Positions 24,231 through 32,080 of a DNA stretch of 64,000 bases are shown one piece after another (the first letter of the stretch is position 1; every line of letters starts with the position of its first letter). The position numbers were made by a program, and so were the translations under genes. The notes beneath the pieces were generated by a model that was given only the letters and a program-made list of their open reading frames with translations, searched no databases and was not told where the DNA came from. The DNA is from an uncultured Collinsella sp. (GTDB taxonomy: Bacteria; Actinomycetota; Coriobacteriia; Coriobacteriales; Coriobacteriaceae). The DNA is taken from assembly GCA_905199225.1 (NCBI GenBank), contig CAJKFS010000007.1, positions 3,030 to 67,029 of the forward strand, written 5' to 3'.

Positions 24231-25172
24231 GTGCCGGAGAACCAAGAACATACCGAAGCTACTCTCTCGTCGCTCGCTGTGGTGGCGGGGGAGTATCTCG
24301 ATTACCTTGCGGTCGAGCGGGGTTTGGCGCGCAATACGATTGCGGCCTACCGTCGTGACCTGACGACGTACTGCGCCTATCTGGAGTGGGCGGGCATTGT
24401 GTCTTTTGAAGAGGTGACCCGTCAGGTCGTGGAGGACTTTGTTGCCGATCGCCGCGACGGAGGCTATTCCGACGCCTCGGTGGAGCGTGCGCTTGCTGCC
24501 GTGAAGGGCCTGCATGCCTTTTTGGTGCGCGATGGGGCCGTGGCCCAAAACCCGACGGCGGCGTTGCGCCTGCCCAAAAAGGCAGATCGCCTGCCGGAAT
24601 ACCTTTCGGTGGAGGATGTCTCGGCACTGCTCGATCAAGACTTTCCCGAGGGCGAGATGGGGCTGCGCGATCATGCCATCTTGGAAGTGCTCTACGGATG
24701 CGGTTTGCGCGTGAGTGAGCTGGTTGGGCTCGATGTGGGCGATATCCATATTGATGACGGGTTTGTCCTGGTGCGCGGTAAGGGCTCCAAGGAGCGTCTG
24801 GCCCCGTTGGTGGGAAGCGCGGCGCGTGCCCTGACACGCTATATAGGTGACGGGCGCACTCTCCTGGCCGCCCATGCTCACGGGACGGAGACCTCGGCGG
24901 TCTTTTTAAATAAGAACGGACGTCGCCTGTCGCGTCAGGCCGTGCATGCGATATGCGAGCGGTATGGGCGCCAGGTGGGGCTGGTGGGGCTCCATCCCCA
25001 TACCTTGCGCCACTCCTTTGCCACCCATATGCTCGCGGGCGGTGCCGACCTGCGTGTGCTGCAGGAGATTTTGGGCCATGCCGATATTTCGACCACGCAG
25101 GTCTACACGCATGTCGACCGCACGCAACTGACCGAGGTCTATCTGGCGGCGCATCCGTTGGCACATCGCTAG
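24231..25172 (+). CDS. xerD: tyrosine recombinase XerD
   Basis: The 313-residue recombinase resolves chromosome dimers, normally with XerC at a dif site. The N-terminal SAM-like core-binding domain (YLDYLAVERGLARNTIAAYRRDLTTYCAYLEW) is followed by the catalytic domain. It has Arg in YGCGLRVSELVGLD, Lys in RGKGSKERLAPL, His-x-x-Arg in HTLRHSFATHML, His/Trp in LGHADISTTQVYTHV, and the nucleophile Tyr in that last block. The start is GTG at 24231, directly after pyrG. No XerC partner or dif site was recognised in the window. It precedes the dcw cluster, separated by a strong hairpin. Confidence 0.93.
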   Translation: MPENQEHTEATLSSLAVVAGEYLDYLAVERGLARNTIAAYRRDLTTYCAYLEWAGIVSFEEVTRQVVEDFVADRRDGGYSDASVERALAAVKGLHAFLVRDGAVAQNPTAALRLPKKADRLPEYLSVEDVSALLDQDFPEGEMGLRDHAILEVLYGCGLRVSELVGLDVGDIHIDDGFVLVRGKGSKERLAPLVGSAARALTRYIGDGRTLLAAHAHGTETSAVFLNKNGRRLSRQAVHAICERYGRQVGLVGLHPHTLRHSFATHMLAGGADLRVLQEILGHADISTTQVYTHVDRTQLTEVYLAAHPLAHR

Positions 25173-25206
25173 CACCTCGCTGACCTGCATATTTATAAAT
25201 ATTAAA

Positions 25207-25275
25207 GGGGACGGGCCCCAGATTGCCGAGACGCACTTTTGCGCACATGGGCAATCTGGGGCCCGCCCCATTTTT
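25207..25275 (+). terminator. long-armed terminator after xerD
   Basis: GGGG-a-CGGGCCCCAGATTGCC pairs with GGCAATCTGGGGCCCGCCCC with a single bulged base, followed by ATTTTT. A 20-bp stem is unusually long for a terminator. Confidence 0.88.
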
Positions 25276-25435
25276 CGCCAGACACCGACGCGTTGGTGGG
25301 CCGTGTGTACCGTGGGTGGGGAGTTTGGGGGCGATGTGAACGGTGTGTAAAGGGACGTAAAAATCGCCTCAAGGTCAACTTGAAGGTTGAGGTTCGCGGG
25401 CGTGGTTCTACAGGTGGCATCCCGCCTTTGCTGCA

Positions 25436-25453
25436 AACACAACATATTGTGTT
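25436..25453. promoter_or_regulatory. 18-bp near-perfect palindrome upstream of mraZ
   Basis: AACACAACATATTGTGTT has one mismatched pair. AACATAT recurs at 25459 and 25482. It is a candidate regulator site about 100 bp upstream of the mraZ promoter. Confidence 0.4.
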
Positions 25454-25486
25454 TTCGAACATATGCTCGGGGGTGTTTTACAACAT

Positions 25487-25530
25487 ATTGGGGGTGGAGT
25501 GGTGGGGTGGGATGGGGGAAGGGGTGGGGA
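25487..25530 (+). promoter_or_regulatory. G-rich tract with repeated TGGG units
   Basis: The tract contains at least five runs of three to five G, including TGGG at 25503, 25508, 25513 and 25525. MraZ of other bacteria binds clustered TGGGN repeats upstream of its own gene, so these are candidate MraZ boxes; the spacing is not a clean 10 bp. The tract could also form a G-quadruplex. Confidence 0.5.
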
Positions 25531-25536
25531 AAGGTG

Positions 25537-25565
25537 TTGAAAAATGGGGCGGTTCCCCATATTAT
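25537..25565 (+). promoter_or_regulatory. mra/dcw operon promoter
   Basis: TTGAAA (25537-25542), a 17-bp spacer and TATTAT (25560-25565) form a near-consensus sigma70-type promoter 69 bp before the mraZ ATG. Confidence 0.75.
25544..25560. promoter_or_regulatory. operator-like palindrome 1 inside the mra promoter
   Basis: ATGGGG-CGGTT-CCCCAT is a perfect inverted repeat lying between the -35 and -10 hexamers. Its core, GGGG(C/T)GGTTCCCC, is shared with palindrome 2, 37 bp downstream. Confidence 0.65.
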
Positions 25566-25580
25566 TGATGACGTCGACAG

Positions 25581-25597
25581 GCGGGGTGGTTCCCCGC
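25581..25597. promoter_or_regulatory. operator-like palindrome 2 in the mraZ leader
   Basis: GCGGGG-TGGTT-CCCCGC is a perfect inverted repeat just after the expected transcription start. It has the same spacer length and core as palindrome 1. Confidence 0.65.
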
Positions 25598-25633
25598 GTA
25601 CGTGCCATCTGAGTAACCGAGGGGAGGGCGCAC

Positions 25634-26068
25634 ATGGGAATGACGGGTGCATACGAGCGCAATCTCGATGCAAAAGGTCGTCTATCCCTGCCTGCACCCC
25701 TTCGCGAGGAGCTTGGAGAGCACGTTCGCGTGTTTAAAGCCCTGGATGTCGATGCTCTGTACGTGTTCTCTGCCGAGGCCTTCGATAAGTGGGTCGAAGG
25801 ACTCTTCGCGGGTCGTGAGGGCCACGAGGGTTTTAACCCGCGTGACATCAACGACCAGAAGCTCATGAGGGCGATCAACAAGCGCACCACGTCGATGGAT
25901 GTGGACAGCGCGGGTCGTATCGGTCTTTCTGAGTCTCTCCGCAAGCAGGCGAACCTCGACCGCGAGGTCACGGTTGTGGGCAACTACGACCACCTTGAGG
26001 TTTGGGACCGCGCTACGGCCGATGAGGACGATGATGACGAGGCCCTGCTGGACCTCTTCTTCTCGTAA
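25634..26068 (+). CDS. mraZ: transcriptional regulator MraZ
   Basis: The 144-residue protein has two AbrB-like MraZ half-domains. The first, MTGAYERNLDAKGRLSLPAPLREELGEHVRVFKA, carries the DxKGR signature near residues 12-16. The second, MDVDSAGRIGLSESLRKQANLDREVTVVGNYDHLEVWD, carries DxxGR. MraZ is the autorepressor of the dcw operon in other bacteria, binding TGGG repeats as a multimer. The tail ends in an acidic stretch (ATADEDDDDEALLDLFFS). GAGGGGAGG precedes the ATG. It heads the cluster, directly behind a promoter with G-rich repeats and two palindromes, which fits autoregulation. Confidence 0.95.
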   Translation: MGMTGAYERNLDAKGRLSLPAPLREELGEHVRVFKALDVDALYVFSAEAFDKWVEGLFAGREGHEGFNPRDINDQKLMRAINKRTTSMDVDSAGRIGLSESLRKQANLDREVTVVGNYDHLEVWDRATADEDDDDEALLDLFFS

Positions 26069-26088
26069 GGGCAAGGCACGAGTAACGG

Positions 26089-27054
26089 ATGGAGCGTGGG
26101 ATCTTGACACAAGAATATCGGCATGAACCTGTCATGCTCGGCGAAGTGCTTGAGTCGCTGCAGCTAAAGAGCGGCTCCGTCGTCTGCGACTGCACCCTTG
26201 GCGGTGCCGGCCATTCGGTAAAGATGGCCGCGCAGGTGGGGGAGACCGGCCTTTTGCTCGGCGTCGATCAGGACGACATGGCCCTCGAGGCCGCTGGCGC
26301 CCGTCTGGACCGCGAGGTTCCCGGCGTCCCGCACCAGCTGCTGAAGGGCAACTTCGGCGACTTGGACGAGCTGCTTTGCTCGGCCGAGGTGCCCGGGGTC
26401 GATGGCTTCCTGTTCGACTTGGGCGTTTCGTCGCCGCAACTCGATATCCCTGGCAGGGGCTTTTCGTACAACGAGGACGCCCCATTGGACATGCGGATGG
26501 ATCCGGGTAACAACACCTTAAACGCAGCTGAGGTCATCAACACCTATAACGAACACGACCTCGCCCGGATTCTACGCGTCTATGGCGAAGAGAAGTTTGC
26601 CTCGCAGATCGCGCGCGAGATCGTGCGCCGCCGCGAGCATGAGCCGATCGAAACCACAGGCCAGTTTGTCGAGATCATCAAGGCTGGTATCCCCGCTGCC
26701 GCTCGTCGGCATGGCGGACACCCAGCCAAGAAAAGTTTCCAGGCCATTCGCATCGAGGTCAATCACGAACTCGATGTGCTCGAGCGAGGGCTTGACGCCG
26801 CCACAAGGTGGCTCAACCCGGGCGGACGCATCTGCGTTATCTCGTATCACTCGCTCGAGGACCGTATCGTAAAGAACCACTTTAAGGAGATGAGCCAGGG
26901 GTGCACGTGTCCGCCGGAGATTCCGGTGTGCGTGTGCGGCAACGTGCCGATACTCAAGGTCATCACCCGCAAACCCCTGGTTGCCCAACCCGATGAGGTT
27001 GCGCGCAACCCTCGGGCGAGATCAGCCAAGATCCGCGTGGCGCAGCGTCTGTAG
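26089..27054 (+). CDS. rsmH: 16S rRNA m4C1402 methyltransferase RsmH
   Basis: The 321-residue SAM-dependent enzyme N4-methylates C1402 of 16S rRNA. It has EYRHEPVMLGEVLESL at the start, the SAM-binding VCDCTLGGAGHSVKMA and DGFLFDLGVSSPQLDIPGRGFSYNEDAPLDMRMDP. RILRVYGEEKFASQIAREIVRRR, AIRIEVNHELDVLERGL and the C-terminal RICVISYHSLEDRIVKNHF are all typical MraW/RsmH blocks. The ATG at 26089 or a TTG at 26104 could start the protein. It follows mraZ by 20 bp in the usual dcw order. Confidence 0.96.
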   Translation: MERGILTQEYRHEPVMLGEVLESLQLKSGSVVCDCTLGGAGHSVKMAAQVGETGLLLGVDQDDMALEAAGARLDREVPGVPHQLLKGNFGDLDELLCSAEVPGVDGFLFDLGVSSPQLDIPGRGFSYNEDAPLDMRMDPGNNTLNAAEVINTYNEHDLARILRVYGEEKFASQIAREIVRRREHEPIETTGQFVEIIKAGIPAAARRHGGHPAKKSFQAIRIEVNHELDVLERGLDAATRWLNPGGRICVISYHSLEDRIVKNHFKEMSQGCTCPPEIPVCVCGNVPILKVITRKPLVAQPDEVARNPRARSAKIRVAQRL

Positions 27055-27144
27055 ACGCGACCGCGCGATATTGGACCTCCCGCTCGTACCACAAACGAAG
27101 CTTAAACACACTACCAACGTACTCGGGATGGGAGGCGGCATATC

Positions 27145-27615
27145 ATGGGCTACAACACCTCAAACGCAGCACTCGCCTATGATATGAACGCCATGCCCGC
27201 CTATCGTGAGGCACCGCAGGCCCCCGTTGCTCCCCGCGAGCAGCGCACGCCGCGCTTTGATGTCTACACGGGCGCGGGCCGTCAGGCAAACCAGGCGGTA
27301 AGCCCGGTTTTCATGAGCGTTCTTAAAACGTTTTGCATCATTGCGGCCATCTTCATGACGATCGGTGTCGCCCGTGTGGCGCTCGCCGGCGTTACGGCCC
27401 AGGTACTCAACAGCAACGCCGCGCTTACCAACACGCTCGAGAAGGCGACCGACGAGAGCTCCGACCTGGAGGTCATGCATTCGGTCTATGGTGCCGACAC
27501 GCGCATTCGCGACCTTGCGGGCGCTTATGGCATGGTGGAGCCCAGCGAGAGCGTTACACTTGATTTTTCGCAGGATGCAGTCGCGGGCGCTAGCTCGACC
27601 GCGACCGCTCAGTAA
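27145..27615 (+). CDS. ftsL: FtsL-like septum protein
   Basis: The 156-residue protein has a ~60-residue cytoplasmic N-terminus and one membrane helix (VLKTFCIIAAIFMTIGVARVALAGV, about 57-80). An extracytoplasmic segment of coiled-coil character follows (TAQVLNSNAALTNTLEKATDESSDLEVMHSVYGADTRIRDLAGAYGM). Sequence alone would not identify it. Bitopic topology, size and its place between rsmH and ftsI are what define FtsL in dcw clusters. It probably bridges FtsQ and the FtsW-FtsI synthase. GGGAGG precedes the ATG. The conclusion is by position and topology. Confidence 0.75.
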   Translation: MGYNTSNAALAYDMNAMPAYREAPQAPVAPREQRTPRFDVYTGAGRQANQAVSPVFMSVLKTFCIIAAIFMTIGVARVALAGVTAQVLNSNAALTNTLEKATDESSDLEVMHSVYGADTRIRDLAGAYGMVEPSESVTLDFSQDAVAGASSTATAQ

Positions 27616-27632
27616 CAAGACGGTAGCTGAGT

Positions 27633-29498
27633 ATGACAAATGACTATCGCCGCGGTCCCGACGGGGGTCGCGGTTCTGGACGTCCCTCGTCGCGGGGACG
27701 TTCTGGTTATCAAGGAACGGGTCGGCCATCTTACAACGCGAGGCCATCCTATGGCAACGACCCCGCGTCGCGTCTTCGTGGCTCGAGTGGTCCTCAAATG
27801 CATAACACCAGACCGCGCAAGAGCTCGTCGACCGAATGGCTCACGGGCACGCCGCTGCCCCGACGCAAAGCCGTCATGGGCTTCATCGGGTTTGGCTTGG
27901 GTTTGGGCGTCCTTCGCCTTGCCGACTATCAAATCGTGGAAGCCGATAAGTTGCGCGACCGCGCCGATGCACGTCGCTTGCTTGCGCAGACGCTGTATGC
28001 CAAGCGCGGTACCATCTACGACCGTAACGGCAACGTGCTGACGTCGTCGGTCGAATGCCGCAACATCGCCGTGAATCCTCAGCTTATCGAGGACGTTGAC
28101 AAGACGGTATCGGCGCTGGTCAAAGCTACGGGAATCGATAAAAAGACCTGTCGCGAGCTCGTTGAGTCGGATGGCACCTGGGTGTATATCAAACGTCAGG
28201 TGGACGAGGACGATGTCGCGGCGCTGGAGAAGAAGAACCTGCCAGGCGTGCTCTTTGAACAGGCCATGAAGCGCGTGTACCCCTACGGCAACCTGGCATC
28301 GCAGGTGCTTGGCGTGGTAAACGTGGACAACGACGGTCTGACGGGCCTCGAAAAACAGTACAACAAGCTTTTGACCGGAACGAACGGTTCGCTGGTGCGC
28401 GAGCGGGCGAGGGACGGTAGCTATATCGCGGGCGGCGCCTATAAGAAGGTTGCCGCGGTGGACGGCGTGGACATCGTGACGACGCTCGATATCAATATCC
28501 AGCGTGCCGCCGAGGACGCCCTGGCCGAGGCGGTCGAAAAGACCAAGGCCAAGAATGGCTCGGCCCTGGTCACCGATCCCACGACGGGCGAGATTCTGGC
28601 GGCATGCTCGTATCCGACATATGACCAGACCGATCTGGAAAACGCCAAGACCGAGGACATGAACTTGCGCCTGGTTACCGATGCCTACGAGCCCGGCTCG
28701 GTCTTTAAGACGCTCGTGGCCGGTGCCGGCTTCGACTTGGGCGCCGTGCGTTCGAGCACGTCGTTTGAGGTGCCGGCGAGCATCAAGGTTGGCGACGACA
28801 CCGTTACCGACGCCGACAAGCGCGACTACACCATGACCATGGACGTGCGCGAGATGATGCGCCGTTCGTCCAATGTGGGCTTTGTCCTGGTGGGACGCAA
28901 GATCGGTGCCGATGATTTTGCCACTTATGTGGACAAGTGGGATATCGGCCATAGCTCCGGTGTCGATTTTCCGGGTGAGAGTCTGGGCATCGTCAAGGAG
29001 CGCGACCAGTACGACGGCGCCACGCTGGGCTCGATGAGCTTTGGCCAGGCGCTGTCCGTCTCGCCGATTGAGGTCGCACGTGCCGTGGGCGGCATCGCGA
29101 ACGGCGGCGTGATGATGACGCCGCACTTCTATAAGTCCAGCAAGGGCGATGAGAAGGACTGGGGCGAAGGCGAGCGTGCGATTTCGGAGGACGCTGCCGC
29201 CCAGGTGACATCGTGCATGCAGACGGTCGTGTCCGAAGGCACGGGCGTTGGCGGTGCGGTCGATGGCTATGACGTGGCGGGCAAGACCGGTACGGCCGAG
29301 CGTGCTGACGAGAACGGCGGTTACCTCAAGGAGAACTACATGTCGTCCTTTATGGGCTTTGCGCCGGCACAATCGCCCAAGGTGCTGTGCTATATCACAC
29401 TCGATGGAACGCCGAGCGGCTCGGATGCCGCCGCGGTGCCATTCCAGTCCATTATGGCCAACGCGCTCGACGTGCTGGGAATCCCGCGGACGAAGTAG
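27633..29498 (+). CDS. ftsI: septal peptidoglycan transpeptidase (class B PBP, FtsI)
   Basis: The 621-residue class B penicillin-binding protein cross-links septal peptidoglycan. A ~70-residue basic, Ser/Arg/Gly-rich cytoplasmic tail precedes a membrane helix (KAVMGFIGFGLGLGVLRLADY). The dimerisation domain has AKRGTIYDRNGNVLTSSVECRNIAVNP. The transpeptidase motifs are SxxK in EPGSVFKTLVAG, SxN in MRRSSNVGFVL and KTG in VAGKTGTAER. The order is normal and all catalytic residues are present. No PASTA domain follows. It starts 17 bp after ftsL. Confidence 0.95.
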   Translation: MTNDYRRGPDGGRGSGRPSSRGRSGYQGTGRPSYNARPSYGNDPASRLRGSSGPQMHNTRPRKSSSTEWLTGTPLPRRKAVMGFIGFGLGLGVLRLADYQIVEADKLRDRADARRLLAQTLYAKRGTIYDRNGNVLTSSVECRNIAVNPQLIEDVDKTVSALVKATGIDKKTCRELVESDGTWVYIKRQVDEDDVAALEKKNLPGVLFEQAMKRVYPYGNLASQVLGVVNVDNDGLTGLEKQYNKLLTGTNGSLVRERARDGSYIAGGAYKKVAAVDGVDIVTTLDINIQRAAEDALAEAVEKTKAKNGSALVTDPTTGEILAACSYPTYDQTDLENAKTEDMNLRLVTDAYEPGSVFKTLVAGAGFDLGAVRSSTSFEVPASIKVGDDTVTDADKRDYTMTMDVREMMRRSSNVGFVLVGRKIGADDFATYVDKWDIGHSSGVDFPGESLGIVKERDQYDGATLGSMSFGQALSVSPIEVARAVGGIANGGVMMTPHFYKSSKGDEKDWGEGERAISEDAAAQVTSCMQTVVSEGTGVGGAVDGYDVAGKTGTAERADENGGYLKENYMSSFMGFAPAQSPKVLCYITLDGTPSGSDAAAVPFQSIMANALDVLGIPRTK

Positions 29499-29623
29499 GG
29501 GGTTACAATCTTGAGCGTGGTCTGCCGTTTGATCTGAAGGGTGTTCACATGCCCTGCACCACGCGCGCATAGCACTGGGATACAATACGCCGATAGCATT
29601 ATTAGGTTTACAGGGGAGCTGCA

Positions 29624-31048
29624 ATGATAGAGATCGCCGTCAACAACCTCGCGGCCTCAACGGGGGCCCGAACCGTGACGGAAGAAGTCGATCGGGTATG
29701 CCGCGGGTGCGTTATCGACTCGCGTCAGGTCGAGGAAGGGACGATCTTTGTCGCCTTCCCCGGCGAAAAGGTCGACGGCAATGATTTTGCCTCCCGTGCC
29801 ATCGAGTCGGGTGCCGGTGCCGTCGTGATGACGCGCGAGCCCGATGCCGAGCTGGTTTCGTTGGCGCAGGACAAGGGATGCGCCATCTTGCTGACTGACG
29901 ACCCCGTGGAGTTCTTGCTGCGCCTGGCGCACGTATATCGCTTGGAGCTTGGCTGCCTGGTCGTCGGCATTACCGGTTCGATTGGCAAGACGACGACCAA
30001 GGACGTGCTCGCCGCCGTGCTCGCCAAGCGTTATCGCGTCTGGGCCACGAAGGGCAATTTCAACAACTTGATCGGCATGCCGCTCACGGTGCTTTCCGCT
30101 CCGGCCGATACCGAGGTCCTGGTGCTCGAGATGGGCATGAACCATTTTCATGAGATTGAGCGCCTGTCCCAGTCTGCCAACCCCAATCTTGCCATCGTGA
30201 GCAAGATCGGAACTTCCCACATCGGTATCCTGGGCAGCCGCGAGAACATCGCCCGTGCCAAGTCCGAGATTGTCCAGGGCATGTGCGCCGCCGGCGACTT
30301 CTCGCCGTTGCTGGTTTTGGGCGGCGAGGACGACTTTACGCCGTTCATTCGCGATACGTTCGCCCAGCCTGCGGGTATTGACGTGATGCTGGCCGGTGTC
30401 TCGGACGACGACGAGGTCCGCGCGCGCGACATTCGCGTCGACGACGAGGGCCATCCGGTCTTTACGCTCGACTTTGGTCAGGGCGACACGGTCGATACCA
30501 TGTTGGCTATTCCCGGTGTGCAGTCCGTGCCCAATGCCGTCAAGGCCGCCGCGGTCGCCTATCGTCTTGGCGTGACGCCCGAGCAGATCGATGCTGCCTT
30601 TAGGGGCCTTACGATCACCGGTCACCGTCAGGAGATCAAGCGCGCCAAGAGCGGAGCACGCATCATCGACGACTCCTATAACGCCAGTGCCGAGTCTATG
30701 GCTGCCGGCCTCGATTTGCTGTGCTCGCTCATCTGTGACGGTTCGCGCATGGCGATCTTGGGCGAGATGGGCGAGATGGGCGACGAGGCTCCCCGCATGC
30801 ATGAGCTCGTGGGAGCCTATGCCGCCGCCAAGAAGCTCGACATGCTCGCGTGCGTTGGCGGCGAGCTGGCTCAGCTCATGGCCGATGCCGCACGTATGAT
30901 GGGTATGGATGAGGACCGCATCCAGGTATTCTCCGATTATCAGCAGGTGCTCGACCGCATGGGCGGCGCGCTTGAAAATCATGATGTTGTACTGGTCAAG
31001 GGTTCCCGTTTTGTTGAGCTCGACCGCTTTGTGGAAGGTGTGTGCTAG
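29624..31048 (+). CDS. murF: UDP-MurNAc-tripeptide-D-Ala-D-Ala ligase
   Basis: The 474-residue Mur ligase adds D-Ala-D-Ala to the UDP-MurNAc tripeptide. The N-terminal domain (GCVIDSRQVEEGTIFVAFPGEKVDGNDF) is shared by MurE and MurF. The ATP loop is GITGSIGKTTTKDVLAAVL. WATKGNFNNLIGMPLTVL and VLEMGMNHFHEIERLS mark it as MurF, with DDSYNASAESM later. GGGGAG precedes the ATG. The 125 bp between ftsI and murF is where murE usually lies; it contains only TACAAT-like hexamers (29505, 29581), perhaps an internal promoter. Confidence 0.94.
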   Translation: MIEIAVNNLAASTGARTVTEEVDRVCRGCVIDSRQVEEGTIFVAFPGEKVDGNDFASRAIESGAGAVVMTREPDAELVSLAQDKGCAILLTDDPVEFLLRLAHVYRLELGCLVVGITGSIGKTTTKDVLAAVLAKRYRVWATKGNFNNLIGMPLTVLSAPADTEVLVLEMGMNHFHEIERLSQSANPNLAIVSKIGTSHIGILGSRENIARAKSEIVQGMCAAGDFSPLLVLGGEDDFTPFIRDTFAQPAGIDVMLAGVSDDDEVRARDIRVDDEGHPVFTLDFGQGDTVDTMLAIPGVQSVPNAVKAAAVAYRLGVTPEQIDAAFRGLTITGHRQEIKRAKSGARIIDDSYNASAESMAAGLDLLCSLICDGSRMAILGEMGEMGDEAPRMHELVGAYAAAKKLDMLACVGGELAQLMADAARMMGMDEDRIQVFSDYQQVLDRMGGALENHDVVLVKGSRFVELDRFVEGVC

Positions 31049-31051
31049 CCC

Positions 31052-32071
31052 ATGTTCGGCAATCCCTCGTATCCTACGTATCAGGCCTTTTTGGGACTTG
31101 GCATCGCTGCCGCCATTGCGCTGCTGCTTATGCCGTGGTGGATCAAGCTGCTGAAGGTCGAGGGTATCGGCCAACAGGTCCGAGCCGATGGCCCCAAGCG
31201 TCATTTGATTAAGCAGGGTACGCCGACCATGGGCGGCGTCATCATCCTTGTCGCGATCTCGCTGACCTGCCTGCTGATGGGCAAGCTCACCACCGAGCTC
31301 GTGCTCGTGCTGCTTGCCACGCTGGCCACCGGCGTTCTGGGTCTCATCGACGACCTGACCTCCGTCACGCATGGTCGCTCGCTCGGCCTGACGCCTCACG
31401 CCAAGATGATCGGTCTGACCATCATCTGCGTCACTTTTACCGTGCTCGCCGTCAATTGGTGCGGCGTCGCCCCCGAGATTCGTTTTCCCGGCGGCCTGAC
31501 GATTGACCTCGGTGTTCTTTCGACCACCATCTGCGGCCTTTCGTTTCCGTGGCTCTACATTGTATTTTGCTGGCTGATGATCGCTGGTCTTTCCAATGCC
31601 GTGAACCTGACCGATGGTCTGGACGGCCTTGCCGGCGGCACTTCCATGATCGCCATGCTCGCCATGGCCGCCATGGCGTTTTTGCACGGTGACGTGAACC
31701 TGTCCATCTTCTGCACGGCGTGCGCCGGTGCCTGCCTGGGCTTTTTGTGGTTCAACTGCTACCCGGCGAGCATCTTTATGGGCGATACCGGCTCGCTTGC
31801 CCTGGGTGCCGCTTTTGCCTGCACCTCCATCATGACCAACACCGAAGTCGTTTCCCTTATCATCGGTGGCCTGTTTATCGTCGAGACTCTGTCGGTCATG
31901 ATCCAGGTCGTCTATTTCCACTTTACGCACAAGCGCGTCTTCCTTATGGCGCCCATCCATCATCATTTCGAAAAGAAGGGCTGGGCCGAGACCAAGGTCG
32001 TTATCCGTTTTTGGATTATCGCCGCGGCCTTTGGCGCCGTTGGCCTCGCCCTGTTCTTCCAGTTGGGATAG
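31052..32071 (+). CDS. mraY: phospho-MurNAc-pentapeptide transferase
   Basis: The 339-residue membrane enzyme attaches phospho-MurNAc-pentapeptide to undecaprenyl phosphate, making lipid I. About ten hydrophobic helices are visible. Family markers are GTPTMGGVIILVAI, the aspartate pair in LIDDLTSVTHGRSLGLTPHAKM, NAVNLTDGLDGLAGG, SIFMGDTGSLALGA and the C-terminal APIHHHFEKKGWAETKVVIRFWI. The gene starts 3 bp after murF. Confidence 0.96.
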   Translation: MFGNPSYPTYQAFLGLGIAAAIALLLMPWWIKLLKVEGIGQQVRADGPKRHLIKQGTPTMGGVIILVAISLTCLLMGKLTTELVLVLLATLATGVLGLIDDLTSVTHGRSLGLTPHAKMIGLTIICVTFTVLAVNWCGVAPEIRFPGGLTIDLGVLSTTICGLSFPWLYIVFCWLMIAGLSNAVNLTDGLDGLAGGTSMIAMLAMAAMAFLHGDVNLSIFCTACAGACLGFLWFNCYPASIFMGDTGSLALGAAFACTSIMTNTEVVSLIIGGLFIVETLSVMIQVVYFHFTHKRVFLMAPIHHHFEKKGWAETKVVIRFWIIAAAFGAVGLALFFQLG

Positions 32072-32080
32072 TGGTCTTTC

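Noticed and set aside
24231..25172. XerD-like gene as a mobile-element integrase
   Set aside because: It is in operon with pyrG, has normal XerD length, and no attachment sites or cargo genes surround it.
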